A stretch of DNA of 10,491 nt, from NCBI GenBank assembly GCA_015655365.1, contig JAATFE010000401.1, forward strand, positions 1 through 10,491, given 5' to 3'. The translations under genes and the position numbers were made by a program. Source of the DNA: Terriglobales bacterium (GTDB taxonomy: Bacteria; Acidobacteriota; Terriglobia; Terriglobales; Acidobacteriaceae). The notes under the pieces were generated by a model. It ran no database searches. It saw nothing but the letters and a program-made list of their open reading frames with translations, and was not told the origin of the DNA. Positions within the stretch are counted from its first letter, which is position 1; the number at the start of each line of letters is the position of its first letter. Below are positions 5,599 to 10,491 of this stretch, piece by piece.

Positions 5599-8214
5599 TC
5601 ATGCCGTCGTGGTGGTTGTTTCCTGCCTGGGAGCGTCAGCCGGCGTGCCTGAGCCAGGCAGCTCTTTTCCTTCCAGTTTTCCGGAATGGAGAAAACCGGC
5701 AGCAACGGATGGGGCTACGGGACGAGAGAAGAAATAGCCCTGAATCAAATCGCAGCCGCCCAGGCGCAGGGTGTTGAGCTGTTCGGCTGTCTCCACGCCC
5801 TCCGCCACCACGTGCAGGCCGAGGGTGTGAGCCATGGAGAGGACGGCCTCGACAATCGGCCCCGTGCCGTCCGCCTCGTTCAGGGTCTCCATGAACGAGC
5901 GGTCGATCTTCAGCACGTCGATCGGCAAACGATGCAGGTAGCTCAAAGAAGAGTAGCCCGTGCCAAAGTCGTCGATGGCGATCCGAACCCCCAACCGCTT
6001 CAGGCGCTCCATCTGGCTGGCGGATTCGGTAAAGTCGTGCATCACGATGCTTTCGGTCAGTTCCAGCACGAGCATCTCCGCCGGATAGCCTGTCTCTTCA
6101 AGGATCTGGGCAACCGTATCGGCAAAGTCGTCGCGGGCAAACTGCAAGGCGGAGATATTCACCGCGATCGAGGAAGCCGGATGCCCAGCATCCTGCCATT
6201 CCCGGCCCTGGCGGCAGGTCTCGCGCAACACCCACTCACCCAAGGGCACAATCAACTGCGTCTCTTCGGCAATGGGAATGAAGTCGCAGGGAGGCACATT
6301 GCCCAGGCGCGGAGAACAGAAGCGCAACAACGCCTCAAACCCGTGCAGCGAGCCATCGGCCAGACACAGAGGCTGATAGGCAACGGTGAAGCCCCCATTT
6401 TCCAACGCCTGGTTCAGCTCCGCTTCCAACTCGCGCCGTTCGGCGGGCTCGCGGTCCATCTCCGGAGTGAAAGACCGGACTCCGCAGCAGCCAAACTTCG
6501 CGGCATACATGGCCTGGTCGGCATGTTGAGACAGGCTGTCGCCGGTCTCGCCGTCTTCCGGATACACCGAGACACCGATGCTGGCGGAAATGACCAACTC
6601 CAATTCCTCAATTTGCATGGGAAGCGCCAAAGCTTCGAGCAGATCCTCCGCGATAACTTCCGCCGCCTCGCGGCTGGACGTCCCTTCGATGAGGGCCATG
6701 AACTCATCTCCGCCCATGCGCGCCAGCGTGTCGCTGGAGCGAAGCCTGCCAGAGAGCCGCTCCGCGGTCCGCTGCAGCACCGCATCGCCGACCGGATGCC
6801 CATACTGATCGTTGATCTGCTTGAACCGGTCGAGGTCGATCCACAGAACCGCCATTCCCTGGTTGGTCCGGGCAGCCCGCTTGATCGCACTCGCGATGCG
6901 GTCCCGGGCCAGCCGGCGATTGGGCAGGCCGGTCAGGCTGTCGTGATAGGCATGATCGATCAACTGCGTCTGCAGCCGGCTCTTTTCCAGAACCAGCGCT
7001 GCCATGTGCCGGGCCATCTCCAGCATCTCAAGATCGGCCGAGGACGGCTTCCACTGCAAAAGGGTGTATACGCTGATGGTTCCCAGCGCGTCGGAGCCGG
7101 AGGCGAAGAAGGGCGCCGACCACACCGACAGCAGACCATTGGCGCGGAGCAACTCGCTCCATGGCTTGTGCACCGCCCCCAGGTCTTCCACCAGATACGG
7201 CTCTCCGGAGGCCAGCGCAATGCTCTCAGGCGCTCCGGCAAAGCCCGTCGAGATGGACTTGAGGTGCTGCTTGATCTTGTCGCTCATGCCGGAACTGGCC
7301 ATCAGTTTGAGCGACCCAGGGCTCAGCGAGTGGACCGCGCAGGTCCAGGTCGAGCGGAACTCCGCCACCGTTTCCGTGAGAACGTTGAAAATTTCCGCAA
7401 TGGGCTCATTGCGAGCCACCATCTCCAACATGCGGTTGCGGCCCCGGTTCAGCCGCTCAGCGCGCAGCCGCTCCTGCACTTCGGCCTCGAGAGCAAAGGT
7501 GCGGGCCTGCACCCGTCTCTCCAACGCCGCGCGCTCGGCCGCCAGCTCCGACTCGATGTGAAACCGGGCAAGTTCCTCGCGGCGCAAGCGCCGGTAAAGC
7601 TGCGCCGCATAGCCGAACGCAATCAGGATCAGCAGCCATGCCAGCGCCTGGCACACGACCGCCAGCAACCGCAATTGCTGTATCGATTCGGATTGGTGGA
7701 AACAGTCATCTTCCAACCGGCCCACGCCGCTGCGCAGTTTGTCCAGTGTTCGTTCCAGGTGAGCTGCCGCAAAGTATGCGCCTGCCTTGCCCTGCAATAG
7801 CGCGGCTCCGTGGCCTTCCCGGTCCGGGGTCCGCACTGCGCTCTTCAATCCGGCAATAGCCTGCTCCACGTCTGCCGTCTCGGCGGGAAGCTCGGAAGAA
7901 ATGTCCGCGAGAAAATGCGCGGATGCCGGATCCAGGTCGGCAAAGAACTGGTTCAACTGCATCTTTTCGTCCGCAGAGCCTGGCTTCGCCTGGGAAAGCC
8001 GGTCGAGCCGGCCGGAAACTTCATCCGCCTGCCGGCTAATGGCAAGCAGCCATTCGTGCCGCACCAGCACATCGTGACAGACGTTGTAGACGTGGCGCGA
8101 AATCGCCAGGCCCGAACCCACCATGATGGAGAGTAACGCCAGCAGGGTAAGGAACCGTCCGCTGGCAAGCGACGACGGCGGCTGATGCTGATCTGCGCTA
8201 GAAGAGTTAAACAA
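5599..8214 (-). CDS. Membrane-anchored GAF-GGDEF-EAL cyclic-di-GMP enzyme
   Basis: It probably makes and/or degrades cyclic-di-GMP at the inner membrane in response to a signal. The protein has 871 residues. Transmembrane segments lie at about 21-38 and 183-204 and enclose a helical periplasmic sensor of about 140 residues. A coiled-coil stretch (about 205-260) and a GAF-like domain (about 262-410) follow. The GGDEF domain starts near 411; GGDEF is intact at 501-505 with a product-inhibition I-site RSSD at 492-495. The EAL domain starts near 595; EALLR is intact at 627-631, with ELTES at 718-722 and IDDFGTGYSSL at 747-757. Both catalytic halves therefore look competent. The start is a TTG at 8214: there is no ATG between it and the upstream in-frame stop (8233-8235), the next Met (residue 32) would cut into the first membrane segment, and an AGG lies 9 bases upstream. 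The last 30 residues, ending in a Thr run, are an unstructured tail. Net direction of activity cannot be read from sequence. Confidence 0.95.
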   Translation of the reverse strand: MFNSSSADQHQPPSSLASGRFLTLLALLSIMVGSGLAISRHVYNVCHDVLVRHEWLLAISRQADEVSGRLDRLSQAKPGSADEKMQLNQFFADLDPASAHFLADISSELPAETADVEQAIAGLKSAVRTPDREGHGAALLQGKAGAYFAAAHLERTLDKLRSGVGRLEDDCFHQSESIQQLRLLAVVCQALAWLLILIAFGYAAQLYRRLRREELARFHIESELAAERAALERRVQARTFALEAEVQERLRAERLNRGRNRMLEMVARNEPIAEIFNVLTETVAEFRSTWTCAVHSLSPGSLKLMASSGMSDKIKQHLKSISTGFAGAPESIALASGEPYLVEDLGAVHKPWSELLRANGLLSVWSAPFFASGSDALGTISVYTLLQWKPSSADLEMLEMARHMAALVLEKSRLQTQLIDHAYHDSLTGLPNRRLARDRIASAIKRAARTNQGMAVLWIDLDRFKQINDQYGHPVGDAVLQRTAERLSGRLRSSDTLARMGGDEFMALIEGTSSREAAEVIAEDLLEALALPMQIEELELVISASIGVSVYPEDGETGDSLSQHADQAMYAAKFGCCGVRSFTPEMDREPAERRELEAELNQALENGGFTVAYQPLCLADGSLHGFEALLRFCSPRLGNVPPCDFIPIAEETQLIVPLGEWVLRETCRQGREWQDAGHPASSIAVNISALQFARDDFADTVAQILEETGYPAEMLVLELTESIVMHDFTESASQMERLKRLGVRIAIDDFGTGYSSLSYLHRLPIDVLKIDRSFMETLNEADGTGPIVEAVLSMAHTLGLHVVAEGVETAEQLNTLRLGGCDLIQGYFFSRPVAPSVAAGFLHSGKLEGKELPGSGTPADAPRQETTTTTA

Positions 8215-8528
8215 TCGGCTTGACCTGATGGATTAGTTAGAGATTATCGGTCGGACGCATGACAAGAAGATGAAATCACCGGGCTTGCGCAGGCGATTCC
8301 TCGCGAATGTTGGACATCTGGATCTTATTTGGAAAGTAGTACACCCTCAAGTGATGCAGATCACTCACAGTTCCCACCATTCGGGACGCGTTTCGAGCAC
8401 TTCGGCACGGGAACATCGACCCCGGCAAGCCGCGGTTTGGTTCTCGCAGGCTTCGTCCGTTACACTCATCTATTCGGACCGGTTGCAAATCATCAGCCGC
8501 TCCCAAGGATTTTTCGCAACCAACGACC
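8215..8528. other. Divergent intergenic region between the cyclic-di-GMP gene and the sigma operon
   Basis: These 314 bases hold no gene I can support; short open frames on both strands have no recognisable protein character. The region must contain the outward promoters for both neighbours. The only -10-like match for the minus-strand gene is GATAAT (8243-8248), about 30 bases before its TTG start, without a convincing -35. For the sigma gene I found neither a good sigma-70 promoter nor a convincing ECF-type GGAAC/CGTC pair, and no Shine-Dalgarno at normal distance (AAGGA at 8506-8510 is too far from the ATG). A perfect palindrome is listed separately. Confidence 0.6.
8350..8365. promoter_or_regulatory. 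CRP/FNR-like palindromic operator
   Basis: The 16 bases AGTGATGCAGATCACT form a perfect palindrome with 6-base arms and a 4-base spacer. They match the GTGA-N6-TCAC core used by CRP-type regulators and contain TGAT-N4-ATCA, close to the FNR-type site. The site lies 136 bases upstream of the GGDEF-EAL start and 164 bases upstream of the sigma start, so it could serve either. No CRP/FNR-family gene is in the window, so the binding protein is inferred from the motif alone. Confidence 0.45.
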
Positions 8529-9155
8529 ATGTCAACCATCCAACTGATAGCTGGTGAGAACGAGCCGCATCCCGACGTAGCCCTGGTAGACAGGGTACGC
8601 GGCGGCGATGTCCTGGCCTACGATACGCTGGTCCGCAAGTACGACCGCCAGATCTTCCGGATTGCGCAGCACATTACGCAAAACCGCGAAGACGCTGAGG
8701 ACGTGATGCAGGATGCATTTCTCAAGGCGTATGAAAAGATCGACCAGTTTCAGGGGAACTCGAAGTTTTACACGTGGCTGGTACGGATTGCCGTCAATGA
8801 AAGCCTGATGCGGCTGCGCAAACGGCGCACCGGCAAAATGGTTTCCATCGACGAGGATATCGAGACCGACGAGGGCAGCGTCCCGCGCGATCTCGCCGAC
8901 TGGGCTCCCGATCCGGAGCAGAACTACGGCCAGGCTGAACTGGCCGAGATTCTGCGCAAGACCATCCAGGGGCTACCCCAGGGCTTTCGTATTGTGTTTG
9001 TGTTGCGTGATGTGGAAGGACTTTCCACGGAAGAAACGGCAGAGACGCTCGGTTTGAGCATTCCCGCCGTGAAATCGCGCCTCCTGCGCGCCCGGCTGCA
9101 ATTGCGCGAGCGTCTGAGCCGCTACTTCCGTAGGAAAAGGGGTGCTGAGAAGTGA
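8529..9155 (+). CDS. ECF (RpoE-like) RNA polymerase sigma factor
   Basis: This is an alternative sigma factor of the extracytoplasmic function group that recruits RNA polymerase to a stress or envelope regulon when freed from its anti-sigma partner. It has 208 residues, normal for the family. Region 2 covers about 26-100, with DAEDVMQDAFLKAYEKI at 55-71 for core binding and -10 recognition, and FYTWLVRIAVNESLMRLRKR at 80-99. An acidic linker follows (about 105-135). Region 4 covers about 138-200, with a helix-turn-helix LSTEETAETLGLSIPAVKSRLLRAR at 165-189. The ATG at 8529 is chosen because it gives the usual short N-terminal lead, although no Shine-Dalgarno precedes it. Its stop overlaps the GTG of the anti-sigma gene by 4 bases, pointing to translational coupling. 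The regulon is unknown. Confidence 0.93.
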   Translation: MSTIQLIAGENEPHPDVALVDRVRGGDVLAYDTLVRKYDRQIFRIAQHITQNREDAEDVMQDAFLKAYEKIDQFQGNSKFYTWLVRIAVNESLMRLRKRRTGKMVSIDEDIETDEGSVPRDLADWAPDPEQNYGQAELAEILRKTIQGLPQGFRIVFVLRDVEGLSTEETAETLGLSIPAVKSRLLRARLQLRERLSRYFRRKRGAEK

Positions 9156-9388
9156 CCTGCTCTGAGTTTTTGGCTTTGCTCGACGACCTGATCGACGACT
9201 CGGTAACCCCCGAGACTCGTGCCCAACTGCAAGAGCACCTGCGCGGCTGCGATCACTGCGAGGTTACACTCAACACCACCCGTAAGACGATCGAGATTTA
9301 TCGTTCCCACGAGATCTACGACCTGCCTCCCAGCCTCCGCGAGCGCCTGCACGCGGCCATCATGGCTCGCTGCAAAAAGGGCTGCTGA
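9152..9388 (+). CDS. Short soluble zinc-finger anti-sigma factor
   Basis: The product probably binds and silences the ECF sigma factor encoded just upstream. It has only 78 residues, with the zinc anti-sigma (ZAS) signature: Cys3 in the opening MTCSEF, then H29-x3-C33-x2-C36 (HLRGCDHC). There is no transmembrane segment, so it should act in the cytoplasm, where such proteins often respond to redox or metal change. The C-terminus carries two further cysteines, C74 and C78 (CKKGC). The GTG start overlaps the sigma stop (GTGA), and an AAGGGG at 9137-9142 sits 9 bases upstream. Identification rests on the ZAS motif and the operon position; the short sequence otherwise offers little. Confidence 0.85.
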   Translation: MTCSEFLALLDDLIDDSVTPETRAQLQEHLRGCDHCEVTLNTTRKTIEIYRSHEIYDLPPSLRERLHAAIMARCKKGC

Positions 9389-9410
9389 GGCATTTTTCCG
9401 TCAAAGATGC

Positions 9411-9441
9411 TGTCATCCCGGCGCGCAGCGGAAGGATCTGC
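9411..9441 (+). repeat. Left inverted repeat of the GIY-YIG unit
   Basis: This 31-base element begins TGTCATCCCGGCGCGCAG and ends GGAAGGATCTGC. It matches the reverse complement of 9775-9805 at 28 of 31 positions. It starts 22 bases after the anti-sigma stop and ends 9 bases before the stop codon of the GIY-YIG pseudogene. It resembles short GTCATCC...AGGATC repeats that I associate with acidobacterial genomes; that family assignment is from memory. Confidence 0.8.
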
Positions 9442-9450
9442 TGCTGCCTT

Positions 9451-9730
9451 TCAGCGGCTCAGATCGGCCCATGCGGCATTGGCGGTCTCGGTCAGCGCAA
9501 TCTTCTTCGCACGTCTCCATCCCTTCAGTTCCTTTTCCCGCGCGATCGCCCTTTGCACATCCCCATGGCTCTCGAGCCACACCAGACGATTACAGTTGTA
9601 ACGCGCAGTGAAGCCGTCGTGCTCTTTCCATTTATGTTCAAAGACTCGCTTGATTGCCGGTCACACCGGCGTATGATGTGCGGCTGCGGCCCGGCTCAAT
9701 GTACGTGAAATAGCTGCCTTCGTGCGGCAT
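9451..9730 (-). pseudogene. Frameshifted small GIY-YIG nuclease (UPF0213/YhbQ-like)
   Basis: Reading from the ATG at 9730, the first frame gives MPHEGSYFTYIEPGRSRTSYAGVTGN, matching the family start (YVYI...RSRTLYIGVTNN), then reaches a stop within a few codons. A different frame continues at once with RVFEHKWKEHDGFTARYNCN, then RLVWLESHGD, AIAREKELKGWRRAKKIAL and a natural end WADLSR (stop at 9451-9453). Against the usual GVTNNLxRRVxEHK pattern, about 5 bases are missing near 9650-9655, so a single small deletion explains the break. The GIY-YIG pair has become TY...YAG; the glutamate in REKELKGW remains. AGGGATAGG directly before the ATG is a remnant ribosome site. Intact relatives are about 85-100 residues. 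It is bracketed by inverted repeats, suggesting it belonged to a mobile or repeat-associated unit. A sequencing indel cannot be excluded. Confidence 0.85.
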
Positions 9731-9774
9731 CCTATCCCTGCAACTTGCGTGGGCAGCGGCGAGCAAAATCATCT

Positions 9775-9805
9775 GCGGATCCTTCCGCTGCGCGTCAGGA
9801 TGACA
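9775..9805 (-). repeat. Right inverted repeat of the GIY-YIG unit
   Basis: Read on the minus strand it begins TGTCATCCTGACGCGCAG and ends GGAAGGATCCGC, differing from the left copy at three positions. It lies 44 bases upstream of the GIY-YIG start codon and points inward, so with the left copy it bounds a 395-base unit (9411-9805). Confidence 0.8.
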
Positions 9806-9847
9806 ACGGTTGTTGTGATAGTGCTGGATACCTGACATTGTGCATTC

Positions 9848-9926
9848 CGTGCTATCCCAGGTCTCAAAAGCGAGACCTGGGGCACCCATTTTCCTGGGCT
9901 TGAAATCACGAGGACACGGTACTAGC
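9848..9926. repeat. Dispersed hairpin repeat, copy 2
   Basis: Bases 9848-9898 are identical to 1876-1926, including the 10-base stem CCCAGGTCTC / GAGACCTGGG (9856-9881) with loop AAAAGC. Similarity continues through GAAATCACGAGGA to ACTAGCG (ending near 9926), with a shorter variable stretch than copy 1. Both copies have the same orientation in the window. Here no gene ends in the repeat, in contrast with copy 1. It starts 42 bases from the right inverted repeat of the GIY-YIG unit. Confidence 0.85.
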
Positions 9927-10222
9927 GCAAACAACAAAACGAAACGGCCCGCTTGCTCTCCAGCGTGTCAACGCCTGAAGCAAACCGTCCTCTCCATTCA
10001 ATGGATGATTTTGCCGTCCCACTCTGGGATGAAGACGGCTATAACGCCGGAACATAAAATGCGGGTGAATCGGTTTAGCCATCCCCGCGGTTCTGTGCCC
10101 TTTCCGCAATCTTGCGGGAGCGCAAACGCGCGGTCAGGTCCGACGCACAAAGTGCGCAGGGAGCAAGGCACCGCCGCCTGTTCGTGGGCCGATAGACGTG
10201 AGGAATTCCTTTGAGGAGCGCC
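9927..10222. other. Non-coding leader region before the TonB-receptor-like gene
   Basis: I see no gene here; open frames on both strands lack protein character. It should hold the promoter of the downstream gene. A TAAAAT at about 10056-10061 is a single-mismatch -10 but lacks a good -35. A small inverted repeat CCGCAA / TTGCGG lies at 10104-10117, of uncertain meaning. No riboswitch or tRNA is recognisable. Confidence 0.5.
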
Positions 10223-10491
10223 ATGATCCGAAGAATCGTTGCTGTCGTCTTTTGTCTTGCCGTCGTCCTTGCCGCAGCCCACGCACAGAGCAATTACGCG
10301 GTCGTGCGCGGATCGATTCTGGATCCGCAACATCGCCCCATCGCCGGCGCGCACATCGCGATCACCGCCGGCGGAACCGGCGTTACGCGCGAAGTGGTTT
10401 CCAATGCCACCGGACTCTATGAAATTGCGGGCTTGCAGCCGGGCGCCTATACGTTGGCCGTCGACAACCAGGGGTTTAAGCAAGCGACCGA
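10223..10491 (+). CDS. Oar-like TonB-dependent receptor with carboxypeptidase-regulatory-like domain, N-terminal part only
   Basis: Only 89 codons are visible before the window ends. Residues 1-22 are a signal peptide (MIRR, hydrophobic core, AHAQ). From residue 24, NYAVVRGSILDPQHRPIAGA opens a carboxypeptidase-regulatory-like beta-sandwich domain, and GLYEIAGLQPGAYTLAVDNQGF completes its typical pattern. In Acidobacteriota this start usually belongs to proteins of about 1000 residues or more with an outer-membrane beta-barrel resembling Oar/TonB-dependent transporters, often linked to uptake of large or polymeric substrates. The barrel itself is outside the window, so a different protein with the same domain is possible. 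A strong ribosome site, GAGGAG at 10213-10218, lies 4 bases before the ATG. It is preceded by the repeat island and about 300 non-coding bases, so it is probably its own transcription unit. Confidence 0.8.
   Translation, partial: MIRRIVAVVFCLAVVLAAAHAQSNYAVVRGSILDPQHRPIAGAHIAITAGGTGVTREVVSNATGLYEIAGLQPGAYTLAVDNQGFKQAT

Noticed and set aside
5686..7800. A 704-codon open frame on the plus strand opposite the GGDEF-EAL gene
   Set aside because: It is antisense to a gene with unmistakable conserved motifs. High GC makes long antisense frames common, and its translation shows no recognisable domain.
8409..8457. Possible ECF-type autoregulatory promoter (GGGAAC followed by a CGTC)
   Set aside because: The two boxes are about 39 bases apart, far beyond the usual 15-17, and no better pair was found.
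8276..8539. Short open frames on both strands of the divergent intergenic region
   Set aside because: No ribosome site, no domain, and they overlap the expected promoters of both flanking genes.
9926..10222. Leader upstream of the receptor gene inspected for a riboswitch or small RNA
   Set aside because: Only one weak 6-base hairpin (10104-10117) is visible and no known aptamer motif, including the cyclic-di-GMP type.
1..10491. CRISPR arrays, tRNA and rRNA genes, and insertion-sequence transposases
   Set aside because: No regularly spaced direct repeats, cloverleaf-like sequence, rRNA signature or transposase motif was seen on either strand.

Overview
The window looks like chromosomal DNA of an acidobacterium (Acidobacteriota, probably class Terriglobia). 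The grounds are high GC, an M2 peptidase, an ECF sigma factor with a short zinc-finger anti-sigma partner, dispersed hairpin repeats of a kind I associate with that group, and at the right edge the N-terminus of an Oar-like TonB-dependent receptor with a carboxypeptidase-regulatory-like domain. This placement is inferred from protein character, not from a marker gene.

Layout. From 1 to 8214 four genes lie on the minus strand; in transcription order they are a membrane-anchored GAF-GGDEF-EAL cyclic-di-GMP enzyme (8214-5599), a secreted Slt70-like lytic transglycosylase with an unusual lysine/alanine-rich linker (5503-2960), the nucleotide-binding regulator RapZ (2869-1955) and an exported M2 zinc dipeptidyl carboxypeptidase related to angiotensin-converting enzyme (1794 to beyond the left edge). 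The gaps of 90-160 bases do not show whether they are co-transcribed. A 314-base divergent intergenic region (8215-8528) follows and carries a perfect CRP/FNR-like palindrome. On the plus strand come an ECF sigma factor (8529-9155) and, overlapping it by 4 bases, a 78-residue soluble anti-sigma factor (9152-9388). The TonB-receptor-like gene starts at 10223.

Between the anti-sigma gene and the receptor lies a repeat-rich island. Two inverted 31-base repeats (9411-9441 and 9775-9805, 28/31 identical) bracket a frameshifted GIY-YIG nuclease pseudogene (9451-9730, minus). Next to it is a hairpin repeat (9848-9926) whose 51-base core is identical to a copy 8 kb away at 1876-1926. The extended distant copy reaches the stop codon of rapZ.

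Themes. The lytic transglycosylase cuts peptidoglycan and RapZ is linked to amino-sugar supply in other bacteria, so the pair suggests envelope turnover; this is inference. The GGDEF-EAL protein and the sigma/anti-sigma pair are signalling modules that share a divergent control region. No complete new defence or biosynthetic system is visible. The most novel item is the small inverted-repeat-bounded GIY-YIG unit.
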